In this document: positions 40,092-52,310 of the stretch, in pieces
How positions within the stretch are numbered: the first letter of the stretch is position 1
How the letters are laid out: every line of letters starts with the position of its first letter
Source of the DNA: Albula goreensis
Lineage: Eukaryota; Chordata; Actinopteri; Albuliformes; Albulidae
Direction: 5' to 3'
Assembly: GCA_022829145.1 (NCBI GenBank)
Contig: CM040745.1
Location: 35,928,406-35,992,405 of the forward strand
Length of the DNA stretch: 64,000 bases
Notes under the pieces: model-generated
What the model was told of the DNA's origin: nothing
Database searches by the model: none
The model's input: only the letters and a program-made list of their open reading frames with translations
Position numbers and translations under genes: made by a program

Positions 40092-41299
40092 ATGCATCAC
40101 TTGTAATGAATCATGAATACTCTCTCTACATTATATAGTGTATTTGAATCCCAAATTTTGATGTCAATGCAATCTGAAGACCGTTACATTTACTAATATT
40201 ACATTTTTGGATTACTTTTCTGGATTGCTCACATTTTAATCACATGTAATCTGATTACATAACAAAAGATAACGTAACTAATCAACCCAGATTACTTTTT
40301 CAAACAACTATACCATCTACTAATTTTAAAAATAGTACATTTTTGGATTACATTTTGGATTGCTGTACCAAAGATCTCAGCATCCAGTCTCACAGGACGG
40401 AGGTGTGTGATGAGAGTGTGTGTGCACTGACAGGCTCCCCTTAGAGGCTGGGCCCGCAGCCAGTGTTTGAGTGATCAATCGGTACCCAGAAGTCTTTAGA
40501 GCTCTGAGGGAGGGGCAGGTGGAACAGTCTGGTCCTGGTGCATCCAGCTAACTCAGACACTACCCACTTCAGCGTTTCTCCCACCATTATGGTTCTTTTG
40601 TCTGCAGTTTCCTTAATGTACATTTATCTTGCGGGAAATGCAAAAATGCACCATTCACTTCCGTAAATTCTCAGATTAATATGCTATTTAGCACATACAA
40701 TTGTTCTGATGACTTAGCATTGTTTTTTAATTGTGGCTTGTGTTAATCATAGTATGGCTACTGTGTTATTCTTTCCTTTATTCATATTTCATTCATATTA
40801 TGTGACATACATTTACTTTGATGCATTTTGAACTAATATATCAATATATTTATTAATAAGCCCTAATCGGCATTCTCGACAGGAATATTTCTTCAGTTTT
40901 TAATATGACGCTGATTGAACTCCTTGTGTTTTACTTGGAACATGTTATTAATTAAACAGTCATATGTTTGTTTAATAAGTAGTGTTTTGTCATTAATATA
41001 AACGCTATGAGCATGATTAGGGCTTGAGTTTGGTATTATTTTTTAATAACAGCTATTTTTTAACTTTTTCCTCAAACACCTCCACCAATTGTGTTAGCAC
41101 TAGCATTGTTTTGTCTGTACCATGTCTTCAGTTCCTGCAGTTGCCCCTGTTAGCCACTGAAATCTCTTTTTGGGCTTTACTCAAGTACTATGGTAATGCC
41201 CCAACTAGAGTTTAAACCTGCAAACCCTGAGCCCATATTTAACATACTACACTGCTGACAGCTAAAGCCAGAATAACAGAGATACTAATTTATCCAGGA

Positions 41300-41600
41300 T
41301 GGGTGGCTTGGTAGGCCAGAATTTTCAAACAAAAGAAAGTCTTTAATGTTTACACTTTGACCCATGCAGCTTTAGAGCTTAACTTCCTGTCTGGTGGGTG
41401 ACCTGTTTCCTCGTCGACACACTCAGCTGTGCTTCTGAGCTTTAAATCTCCCCAGGCTGACAGACATTTAGACTGCACAATGCTCTTTTCTCCCAAGCTT
41501 CAAAAGCTGCAGGTATCTCGTCTTACTGATCTGTTACTGGTGTTTGCGCTTTAGAGAAGATTACGCTCTTTTGGTGATGCTCAAAATCCATCACAGGCAG
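41300..41600. promoter_or_regulatory. Non-coding block strongly preserved between the two copies
   Basis: This block and 48,500-48,810 stay nearly identical over about 270 bases, with only scattered differences, whereas the coding exons between the copies have acquired frameshifts. It contains ACTTCCTG, an ETS/PU.1-type core, and CAGCTG, an E-box. The preservation suggests either regulatory function or gene conversion. A role in lymphoid expression is inference. Confidence 0.35.
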
Positions 41601-42249
41601 AGAGAATAAAGTACAATTTTAACAAAATAAGTACATCCATAAGACTTCATCTATCCCTATAAGCCAGAATAAAGTCAATACAAGTTTAAGACACAATAAA
41701 GACAAGATCCAAATTTTATTATGTTATTTAATTTGCCTAGTTTTCAGTGTATCTATCCTTTAAGGTAAGGACAATATTATATATATGGTTGCTGTTTTGT
41801 CTTAATATTGATATTTATCAGTCAGAAGTATTCGGGTCAATAAAAATCCACAGACCTGCAGGCAATATTTTAAAAAATCCAAATTAAATGGCCCTGCTAG
41901 GCTTTTGTCATTTTTGTAAATCCGTGTTAGTGGACGCCATATTTCCCTTTCGTGGAGCATATAAAAAATAAGTTGGGTTTTCATAGCATAAAGATTGCTT
42001 CGATGCTCAATGGTATCATATGTCACCCAGCAAAATGAACGGACTAAAGTATGAAGACAGTAATGTGGAAGGGACCACCTCAAGCAACAATACTAGCTCT
42101 GAACACCTGTCTGATAAGAAAACTACACCAAGATGTTTAAATCCTACAATCCCACGACCCAAACTCACCATTGATATGCACACCAATGCTTTAATCTGCT
42201 CTGGATAGTGAAAGCTTAATGCTTCAGACCTGCTATGTTTTTTCTTCAG

Positions 42250-42744
42250 TACAGCTCAAAAATACTCAAAACAGGATAGAAGCAGTAAATAAAATAAATG
42301 GTACAATTTTGAAACACCGGAAGCTGTGTAAGTTTGAGATGAATACAAACTTATTCCTTAACAGGTTTGTGGTCCATACCTATGTTATCCCTTCTGGCAC
42401 TTGGGACTTTTACTCCCCTCTAAGACTTTATCACCATCGTCCCTGATTTGTAGACTTTGTGTTATAAGTCACTCTGGGTAAGATAGTCTGCTAAATGACT
42501 GCAATGTAACATAATACTATTAACAATAGGCTAACAAAACCTTTATCATACAATACTGGGATCTTAAAATCACATACTAACAAAGGTTTTTGACTACTCT
42601 TAGTTCCATGTTTTTTTATGGTGCAAGTTTCAAATCATGAATTGCCTCTTTCATTTTCAGGGTGGTAAAAAAGCAACAACCAGGAGAGGCGAGTCCTCTC
42701 GCCGAAGCACGGTATCCGAGGAGGCCTACTATGAGTCCATTTGA
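42250..42744 (+). pseudogene. Orphan tail exons of the small membrane-protein gene
   Basis: Two exon-like segments, 42,250-42,284 and 42,661-42,744, match the third and fourth exons of the gene at 33,977-35,416. The first has lost 15 bases, a multiple of three, and stays open. The second keeps all 28 codons with its acceptor and the same ending S-E-E-A-Y-Y-E-S-I-stop. No membrane or start exon is present in this copy. Formally this is a truncated duplicate. Because phases match, these exons could also serve as an alternative tail for the intact gene, which would need transcript evidence. Confidence 0.6.
42361..42515 (+). mobile_element. LINE2-type or SINE 3' tail, copy B
   Basis: Duplicate of the element at 35,040-35,192, with several substitutions and one single-base deletion. 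It shares the same tail motif, here 'gtcactctgggtaagatagt'. Confidence 0.6.
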
Positions 42745-43134
42745 GAGCCACATACAGCGCGTACACACAGTGCACAAGCATCGTCTTCAACAGGGTCAAC
42801 AGAAACGCCTCTCAGTTGTGACAAAACTATATGTTTAACTGAGCTTTCTATGTATTCAAGTGGCCTGCACATTTAAATGAAGGTCATATAGATGAAAGAA
42901 GAACAGACATTGTTGTGCATGCTATGGTAACCACAAGATGAATGCAAACCGTTTTGTGCAAGCACGTGAAAGGTGGTGGTATTTAAGATCATTTCCTGTC
43001 TTTAATTTAAAAGAAAGTGTGACCTGGAGGACCCTATTACAGTTGATCAATCTGTACAAGATAGAGACACATTTAGAGGATTTGTCCGCAAAGAAAAATA
43101 CACTTTACTATCAAGAAAGATCCATATTTTGAAC

Positions 43135-46100
43135 ATGCTTTACGATACCATTGCTAATGTTGTGATTCGTATTAGTTTTACATTTCTGCTGATGGCAAAA
43201 CTACTAGAAGGTAAGCAAATTGTGTTTTTATTTCTGAAATATTTACGTGTGTATGTGTCTATAATATAAAAGCAAGATTTGTATTTCAGTATTTAATTTT
43301 AATTACAATGAGTGATGACTTTCATATCTAACTACGGTTGATATATACGATTGCTTCACCTGTTAACCTATTTGACCTTTTTCGCTTTAGTCTGCCTTTT
43401 TCAGCGATAAATGATAGTTCACATTTTGCGTCTTTGACAATAACAAAATAACACCTGAAGAAGTTTGATAACTCTAGTTTTGAAAGATAAAGAATGTCTT
43501 TATCATGATTTGTAATTTATCATTTTGGCATGCATGTTGATAGTATTGTTGTTTTACTCATTACTTTTTCCTACTCCTACTCCACAATGTCAATAATATT
43601 TATTGTTATTATTCATCTTTGTTTGTGGATTCTTTCCATCAACCCTTACCATTTCTGTTTGTTTTATATATTAATGAATTTATTTTAGTATCCAGTGGGG
43701 GGATACTTATCTTTTTAGAAAAAAAAACAACATCCCAGAAGATATTTTTGGAAAACTTTGTACATCCAGACATGTGTTAGTTTGAATTTTATATCAAACA
43801 TTTTAATCTTTATCATGATTTTACTTTTGTGTACAAGGAGATAAGTGAATGTCCCTGTTTCCAGATTTTCCCCAAACAATTCATTGTAACAAAAGCTCAC
43901 GAGCAAAAGGTGGCATAGAAGTTCTCAGGACTGTATTTGTGTAATTCTTGTTGGATTCCTGACCAGTGATTTGTTGTTAAGACATTAAAAGCTCAATGTT
44001 TTGCCATTTTGGGCTGGGCCCATTTTTTTCTTTTTTGCCCAGGAGTGTATATTCGTCAGGTACACATAACACATAAAATTTTTATTGTGAAAGACATTTT
44101 GGCATGTGTTTATGCAACTGCAAATCCCTTCTAAACAATGCAATTTAACTTCATTACATCAGTTATATTTGTACTGCACATATACTGCATTTTTTTACAT
44201 TTGTATGTTGTGGAAATATATTGTCTGTGTGTGATGTCATTGTACCCATGAACTGAATTCTGTTCCTAATTGGTATGAAGCATTTGGGCATGCTCAGTTG
44301 AGAAGCATGACTTGTTCAGAGATTAATGCTGAAGAGCTGGGCTCCATAAGTAATCTGACTTTCTTGATGTTTTGGCTTGAGAGAGGTCAGTTGAGTGGTA
44401 GCATTGGGTCAGATTTGTGACTTTCAATAGCTTCAGTTAATTTACATTTCTTAAAATGTCTTGCAGTTTTTGTATCTCTAATACATCATGGAACATATAA
44501 GATAAACTTTCAAATTTCGATAAGTGAAAGAGTTCAGTGTTTTTTTGGAAAAAATTTCACATGGTTGAATATGAAGACAATATTTTGTGCCAAAATATAA
44601 ATATACAGTATATTTTAGGAAGTTGTTCCCACTGAATTAAGGTTTTATGCTTGAATAATCTCTTTTATTTTCAGGACAAGAAAGACTGTTTTGAGGAAGT
44701 AAGAGTACCACGAAACACAGTATGGAAGCCTTATACAATGGAGTCTATGAGTATCAACTGTACAGTTGGTTCACTGTGGAATCAAACCAGAAGTTAAATG
44801 GTGTAAACATAACAATCAAAACTGCATAACTGTAGAGGAAACAGACCACATTAAGATTCTTTGGAAAAAGGGAAATCTAATTTTGGAATTTCATTTCTGC
44901 ATTTCACTAATATATCCATGGCAGACTCTGGTCTGTACTGGTGTGAAGTAAGAGGAAACATTTCCAGCTTGTTCAGCCATTCTATTAATGTCACAGTCAC
45001 AGGTGAGGAACTTAATCCTTTCATCAGTAATATACAAACTACAGCATGTTTTTACATAGCCAACGTCTCCCATTTCAGGGCACCATAATGCCGGGGAGAG
45101 TATCCATGATAAATCTCGTGATTGTGATAGACAAAGGTAGTTGCGCAAAAAAAATATGTACCAGTGAGATTCCTGATTTTGGTTTTGCAGTTTGAGAAAC
45201 TGGTTATATATTATATTTATTTGTTTGCATTACACAAAAGGATTTGATCCTTTGTCTCAGTTATGACATATTCATGGTTTTATCTATCAGTAATTGAATG
45301 ATCAATATTCAAAAATGGGTATACATTTCATCGCACAACATTTTTGTTATAACACACATTGTATACACGTAGTAGTAACTGTGCACACAAATCTGAAGGG
45401 GGCCTGTGGGGACCTTGGATGGAATGATCCATATATAGTATATATGGGACACAAATCTGACACCCTTATACTATATCTTGCATTCTTTCTACATGCAGTC
45501 AATCACAAATAAGATTTCAAAACTAGAGTGACAAATAATAATCTCTAATAAACTCTTGGTTTTTTTGGCCTACAGCTCGAAAGGAGTACCCGATGGAAGT
45601 TTCAGTGTCTGAGAAATGCTCGTGGCACGCACCAGTGTCATCGTCTGTTTCACTCAGCTGCACGGTCAGATACAGAAACAAGATCCAGCCTGCAGTGACA
45701 TGGTGCAGCCAGCAGGGGGACACCTGCATCCCACTGGAAACAGGAGAGAAACACAATATCTCATGGGTGCAGTCTGACCTGAACACAACAGTCTCTATAC
45801 TCACCTTTCTCAATATATCTCTCTCTGACTCAGGAGAATATCGTTGCCAAGGACAGGCTGGAAAAACCAGCACCATTCTCAGTCCCCCACTTCAACCATA
45901 CCAATGTGTGAGACGAACCATTGTTCTTTGTCAAGATAAAATACCGTTTTTTTTTTAAATTTTTTCTTGTTAGCCAGGGCTCAAAGCCACTGCATTATTT
46001 TCCGTAGATAAATGTGAGACATTATCTGTTCCTTTGCCATGATAAAACACAGATTTTCTGTTGTTCACCTAAGGAAAAGGTGGGGTGGTCACCCAGCGCT

Positions 46101-47025
46101 GTGGCCAGTGGTTTGAAATGGATAACGGTACAGTTTTTTACGCTTGATCATACATAAAACTTTATTAATGCTCTTTAATAAATATCCACTCATAAATTAC
46201 ACTTATGATTATCTGACTAGCAAGGAGTCAAAAGCTCTCAAACCTAACTTTTAAAAACCATTGCAGCACGCTCAACAACATATTCGTCATTGTATATATG
46301 ACAGTAACTAAACTAACCAAACTTAGTCATTAAAATAGTTTCCATCATTAAATATATCAAGAAAATATAGCATAAAGAAAATGCAATGCAAAACCCCCTT
46401 TTGTCTGATTTTCTATGATTTTCTAAGACCCCTATGACTGTATTTGTAATGTGACAGAAATGTGATCTTAATTAGATACTATATGTATTAAACTTGGTTA
46501 TAAAAGATGTTTTTACCATTTTTATTTCACAGCCAGGAAAAGGATGATTTTAGTCATTAAAATTTGTATTTTCTTTGACAATGGAATAGACGTGCTGGTC
46601 ATGACTCTGAACATTGGACGGATCACTCTGTTCATATCGGCGTCCGTGGCCGTAATTCCACTGGCTGTCTGTTTGATTCTCAGGCTCAAAGGTACGAGAT
46701 AACATCACTGATGAAAACCCCCCAGTAATGAAAGTACTGTTTTTTTTGTGGTGTTTCCAGATTACTGAATTCCTGATTTATTTTCAGAATCTTCTAATAT
46801 CTCCTGCTGTATTATCATAATCTGATGTGAAATATTTTATTTTTATTTACCTTTCTCTGTGACCGCCCCCCCACCCCCCTTCACCAAACGGGACGTTGGA
46901 CCCCCAGGGACCCGAAACTAAGCCCAGCATCCAGGAGGACACCAGCAGATCGGTCTGAGATCGAGATGGCGTGTGAAGACCCCCCTGCAGACAACGTTTC
47001 TCTAATTTATGACAATTGCATATGA
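43135..47025 (+). pseudogene. Decayed BTLA-like receptor gene (copy B)
   Basis: Counterparts of all six exons are present: 43,135-43,210 (signal peptide, intact); 44,675-45,002 (Ig1); 45,576-45,905 (Ig2, intact); 46,074-46,127 (stalk); 46,590-46,691 (membrane span, intact); about 46,889-47,025 (tail). The Ig1 exon is five bases shorter than in copy A through several indels and hits a stop at its seventh codon. The Ig2 exon, joined at its aligned donor to the stalk exon, makes a TGA. The tail exon has lost its AG acceptor (CG instead). Skipping Ig1 would leave signal peptide plus Ig2 in frame, so a short secreted product is conceivable. Otherwise I read it as a pseudogene. The tail still encodes L-I-Y-D-N-C-I before the stop. 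Confidence 0.75.
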
Positions 47026-49270
47026 CAGCTTTCGCTCAGCACAAAGACGGATAGTTCTCAATATATTTGCCTGTTGTGTGCAAAACTGACCTCTCTTTGT
47101 TTCAGATCTTAATGGATCTTGGCATCTAAGGGCCTTTAGAACAATGTCACGCTTATTTCCCATACAAGCTGAAATTTGTAATCAGCACTTCTGTAAACCT
47201 CCGTCCCACCTTAGGAGGAAGCAGCCTCACTTTCAGCTCCTCCAGGTCACATGGTGACTGGGCAAGGTCTTTGAGGAACTACCCACATGAAATCTGGGTT
47301 ACATAATGAAAATAAAGTAACTAATCAACCCACATTACTTTTTCAAACTACCGTGACATTTACTTATTTTTTAAAAAGCACATTCTCGGATTACTTTTTG
47401 GATTGCTGTACCAAAAAACTCACAGAGGACTGAGGTGTGTGATGAGAGTGTGTGTGCACTGACAGGCTCCCCTTAGAGGGCGCAGCCAGTGTTTGAGCGA
47501 TCAATCGGTACCCAGAAGCCTTTAGAGCTCTAAGGGAAGGGGCAGGTGGAACAGTCTGATCCTGGTGCGTCCAGCTAACCCAGACACTACCCACTGCAGC
47601 GTTTCACCCTCCATTATGGTTCTTTTGTCTGCAGTTTCCTTAATTTACATTTATCTTGTGGAAAAATGGATCAGTGTACCATTAAACTTTTTAATATCTC
47701 AGCCTACAATTGTATTTAGCTCAAACTATATTTCCCATGATTCGTAATTGTTATTTAGTTGTGGCTTGTGTTTTGTTCATTGCAAAAATACCACAAGATC
47801 TTCTTTCTGCAGTTCATGGTTTATTTTCTGACATTTTGATGACTTTGATGCATTTTGAACTAATATACTTTAATTGGATTGCTTTACAGAAATCTTAATT
47901 CAGTTTTTAATATGACCTTGAGTAAACTCCTTTTATTTTTCTTGGAACATGTTAATTAAACATAAATATGATTGTTTCATAAGTAGTGTTTTGTTATTAA
48001 TATAAACACTGTGTTTATCATTATTATGATTATTATTAGGGCTTTAGTTTATTATTATTATTTAACTTGTGATTATCCTTACATCCTTACATCCATTTTA
48101 TTGCAAAATAAAAAAAATGGCAATCATAACAAAGCCGTAGCTCAACTATGAGCACGATTAGGGCATGAGTTTGTTATTATTTTTTAACCTTTAATTATCC
48201 TTACATGAAATTGAGAGTCATTTTACCATTTTTAGTGCAACGAAAAAATAAATAATTCATTTATTTATTATTATTATTATTAGTAATATTAATTATCTGG
48301 TGATCATCACCAAGTCATAGCTTGACACCTGATTGGTTGGAACTCTGTAATTCAATGATGAGTTTGGGAGAAAAATGTGCAACTTTTTCTAAAAGACCTC
48401 AATCTATCGTGTTGCAGTTTGAACTTGAAACTTCCGTGCCCATTTTTTAATGCACTTCACTGTTGATGGCTAAAGACAGAAGAACAGAGATACTAATGTA
48501 TCCATGATGGGTGGCTTGGTAGGGCAGAGTCTTCAAACAAAAGAAAGTCTTTAATGTTTACACTTTGACCCATGCAGCTTTAGAGCTTAACTTCCTGTCT
48601 GGTGGGTGACCTGTTTCCTCGTCGACACACTCAGCTGTGCTTCTGAGCTTTAAATCCCCCAGACTAACAGACATTTATACTGCACAATGCTCTTTTCCTC
48701 CCAAGCTTCAAAAGCTGCAGGTATCTCGTCTTACTGATCTGTTACTGGTGTTTGCGCTTTAGAGAAGATTATGCTCTTTGGTGACGCTCAAAATATGCCA
48801 CAGGCAGAGAGAATAAAGTACAATTTTAACAAAATAAGTACATTTCTCAAACTTTTCAGCATAAGCCAGAATAAAGTCTGGAGAAGTTTAAGATACAATG
48901 AAGACGACATCTAAATTTTATTATGTTATTTAATTTGCCTAGTTTTCAGTATATCTATCGTTTAAGGTAAGGACAATATAATATATATATGGTTGCTGTT
49001 TTGTCTTAGTATTGATATTTATCAGTCTGAAGTATCGGGTCCAATAAAAATCCACAGATCTGCCAGGCAATATTTACAAAATTCCAAATGAAATGTCCAT
49101 GCTAGGCTTTTGTCATTTTTGTAAATCCGTGTTAGTGGACGCCATATTTCCCTTGTGTAGAGCATACTGAAAGAAGCATACAAACTAAAAAACAAGTCAG
49201 TTATTGATAGCACAAAGATTGCTTGGATGCTCAATGGTATCATATGTCACCCAGCAAAATGAATAGACTG
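47026..49270. other. Distal non-coding part of copy B
   Basis: Matches 39,818-42,055 of copy A. It includes an AT-rich expansion at about 48.0-48.3 kb absent from copy A and the preserved block 48,500-48,810. No exon seen. Confidence 0.55.
48500..48810. promoter_or_regulatory. Second copy of the preserved non-coding block
   Basis: Near-identical to 41,300-41,600, including the ACTTCCTG and CAGCTG cores. See the copy A entry for the reasoning. Confidence 0.35.
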
Positions 49271-50070
49271 AAGTATTAACAGTAAATACTATAGGTCACT
49301 ATTATCTACACCATCAATGTATTCTGCCCCAGGTACCTTAGGAAAGCACAGTATATCTTTTAAGGTCTATTTCATTCCGCGGTGCTGCATTTTGTGGGAG
49401 GGAAAGTCAATAGCGGTGTTTATTCAGCTCCCAATCTTTAGGGGAGGAGAAGAGCGAGAGTACATTTCTCTAAAGATAGATTAAGATGGAGGAGGCTAGC
49501 ACAAAAGAATGGGGAAGGGGTCCGAACTTATTATATTCCTGACAGGAAGGAGGCAAGCTGGAGTTTAGTCTTGTTTCATCGCTCAAGCTCAGTTAAACCA
49601 GTCTTACATGAACCTCGTAAGACTACAGTGTGGGGTCACTGGGCCCTTACTGGTCAATGGAATACAGTAGCTGTGGATGAGTGAGAGATAACAGAGCCCA
49701 TAAAAATGAATAATCCCTATAACTAATCTCATTCACATGAACTGATGAGCAACGTTAATTACATAAATCTACATAGTTCAAATTGTCTTAAATAAAGGTT
49801 TCAACAATTACTCCACAACAACTAAGCATAAAAAGAAATTCAAGGCTGTAGATGTTCTCCAATGGTCTAACTGAATAATTAAACCCTTGCAAATTGTCCT
49901 AGAAATGTTTCTGATGGGATTTTAGTCCTTCATACATCGATTTGCCATCACAGTGAAAATGTGAAATACCTTGCTAATAATAATAATAATATGCTGTCTT
50001 GAAACTCTAACTTTGACTCAATGAATTATTAACCATTCATGTATGATATGCAAATAATCATGTGGACCTA

Positions 50071-50105
<35 letters not shown>

Positions 50106-52310
50106 TGAGAGTGTGTAATTTCCATGTATCTGTATATGTGAACATATATGTATTTTGTTTGTTGTTTGGTACTCACCTCATCAAGCAATTATTAAAGCAG
50201 AATTAGCAGAATTATCAGTGCTTTTGTGAAAGTAGTCCATCCTTATTATATTACATTTTGTCCCAATGAACTGGGACTCTGGGAACCAACAGCAATTGAT
50301 TAATGGGAACCTTAAAATGAATATGGAGACAGAGACTGGTTTTTCCCCTCTGTTTGACAGTGGAATAGACAATGTGCAAATTCACCATTCTGTTAGAGGA
50401 TTGACGCGACATGAGTTTAGTTACATTTTCTTTCCACCCTTCAGATGGATGGAAACTTTAATTGTATTTGGTTAAATAATGAAATTTTACTTCTCTTCCC
50501 CTTCAGGGCTAGCATACTGAAAATGAATTTCTCATTCCTCGCGATTTTCCATTGTGAGAAAAAAACAGGATTTTAGAAGGAGCTGGCCACTCTTTGCCTT
50601 CAGAACAACTTCTGTCTTTCTTAGAATCCTGTCGTACAAGCCAAGATCGCAATACTGTCATACAAGCTAAGTTCCAAAACTTCCCACATACGTTCAATGA
50701 CGTTATATCTGGGAAGACCATGGAAAGTGTTTAACTTTATCCTGGCATTCAGAAATCCACATGTTTTAGCAGTGTGTCCAAACCCCTCTTTGGCCGCCGT
50801 GGTATTCTTACCAGCGGCCACTTCAATATTCGCAATTCCTCAACTTCACATATTACAAATAGATCAAGAAAATATGCTACATTTGGCTGTTGAAGATTGC
50901 TCTACAGGTGGGCTTTGAGGACATAAACGCTTCCTGCAGTGAATGGCGAGGGCTTGACGACCTATCAGTCTTGATGGCCTATCTACCAATAAAGTTGGTC
51001 TACACCGAGATAATGTATGCGCTAACTTCCTGCAATCAGAACTGGCTCAATCAGCGGCAGTAGGTTTTCTCATTGAAATTCAAGTTGCTTTTGATTGATG
51101 GGACCAATCGACCTTGGGAACTCATTTCGGTTTGGCTCCTAATTGCAAGCCTTGATTGCAGTTCATACATACATCTCTGCAGAGAATGTTCGTACGGAGA
51201 ATATAAAAAAAAATAAAGGAACACTGAATGCAAAGTTACTAAAATGCATGCCCACATTAATGTTGACACTGACATATTTCTCCCATAAAAGACATGAGAT
51301 GTGACCTTCTAAAGCAACATGAGAGATATTACAGATTCTGGAAAACGTCAAACTGTTGGTGTCCAAATTCAGTCACAGATATCACAAAATTATATAACGC
51401 CTCCAGGGAATCAGTGTGAATATCAGCTAACATTATGGCAAATGCCAAATGAGGAAAAACTGGATCAAGGAAGGGATACAGTTGTTGAATGTCAGATCTC
51501 AAAGATATGGACAGATGGACACTCAACAGGATAGTTGTGGAAAAAAAATCCAAAATAACAGGCTCAATGATTAGCACAGGACTGAATCGACACTTCTGCG
51601 ATCCAGTCAGTGTTGTAGGTTGTGAATGTCAAAAAGCTGATATTGATGTGGAACTGCTATTTCAAAAACCGCCTGTAACTAGTGAAAATGTGAAGATGTA
51701 ACCTATCGTAATGGCAACAAAACCTAGACATGTAATCACAGGAAAACAGTAACATGGTCTCTTTTCTATGTCTTGATGGATTTTTGACTCTATCACTCAA
51801 AGAACTGGAGACTTCCTTTATTGAAGATTAGTCCAGTTTCACACTAGAAACCATTTATGACTTGTCTAATATCATTCAAAAACAGACCACATTTCTTCCC
51901 GAGGCATTTATGCCTACTTATGCAACGCAGATGCAACTTCATTATTGCACATTTGCCTTTTCACTACACCATTCCATTTTACAGCTTTAATTTAATGACA
52001 ATCACAATTTCCGCATATAAACACACTTTAAAATACGTGGTTGTGGCAGGGCACAACCACACGACGTGTATACCACCTGAATAAGCAGACGAAATAAAAA
52101 GTGGCAAGTTGGGGGCAATACAAAACATGATTTCCTGGCAATGGTCCATGATTTAACATTGCACTGCTACTTTGTGTGACTAGCATTTTGACAGAACAGA
52201 TTTATTGCCATAAATATAATAGTTTTCTTTTTTCCTTGCTGCCAATTTTGCGAGAACAAGAGCATGACTTCTAAATTAATTGATTTTAGTAAGCGCTGTC
52301 ATAATTGCAC
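49271..52310. other. Interval downstream of the duplication, no gene identified
   Basis: Contains an AAT run (49,976-49,992) and a GT microsatellite (50,073-50,103). A stretch at about 50.5-51.7 kb has several overlapping short open frames on both strands without a recognisable domain. Its texture suggests an old transposable-element copy, but I could not pair terminal repeats. No splice-bounded exon is evident. Confidence 0.45.
50073..50104. repeat. GT/CA dinucleotide microsatellite
   Basis: About fifteen uninterrupted GT units followed by imperfect GA/GT units. Confidence 0.95.

Larger units (their letters stand above)
34825..42055. repeat. Tandem segmental duplication, copy A
   Basis: Sequence from about 34,825 to 42,055 is repeated in the same order and orientation at about 42,166-49,270. 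Matching landmarks include the intron start near 34,826/42,168, the tail exon at 35,333/42,661, signal-peptide exons 35,814/43,135, Ig exons 37,533/44,675, membrane exons 39,346/46,590 and the distal block 41,307/48,508. The offset shrinks gradually from about 7,340 to 7,200 bases because of indels. The copy starts inside an intron of the small membrane-protein gene. Confidence 0.9.
39818..42160. other. 3' UTR and intergenic part of copy A
   Basis: Starts with the 3' untranslated region of the BTLA-like gene. No further exon is evident. Two stretches are well preserved in copy B: 40,380-40,625 and 41,300-41,600. The last hundred bases, about 42,055-42,160, match neither end of copy B and form the duplication junction. 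They contain a short open frame with Asn/Ser/Thr-rich sequence that I do not consider a gene. Confidence 0.55.
42166..49270. repeat. Tandem segmental duplication, copy B
   Basis: Second copy of 34,825-42,055 in the same orientation. It begins with part of an intron of the small membrane-protein gene, so it has the last two exons of that gene but lacks its start and membrane exons. It ends near 49,270, where the match to copy A stops at AAAATGAA-(T/C)-(A/G)-GACT-(A/G)-AAGTAT. Confidence 0.9.

Noticed and set aside
42020..42208. Asn/Ser/Thr-rich open frame at the duplication junction
   Set aside because: It crosses the breakpoint between the two copies and the counterpart at 49.26 kb has an immediate stop; probably a chance frame.
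50509..51577. Cluster of short minus-strand frames considered as a transposase remnant
   Set aside because: No catalytic motif or terminal repeats could be identified, so no element type was assigned.
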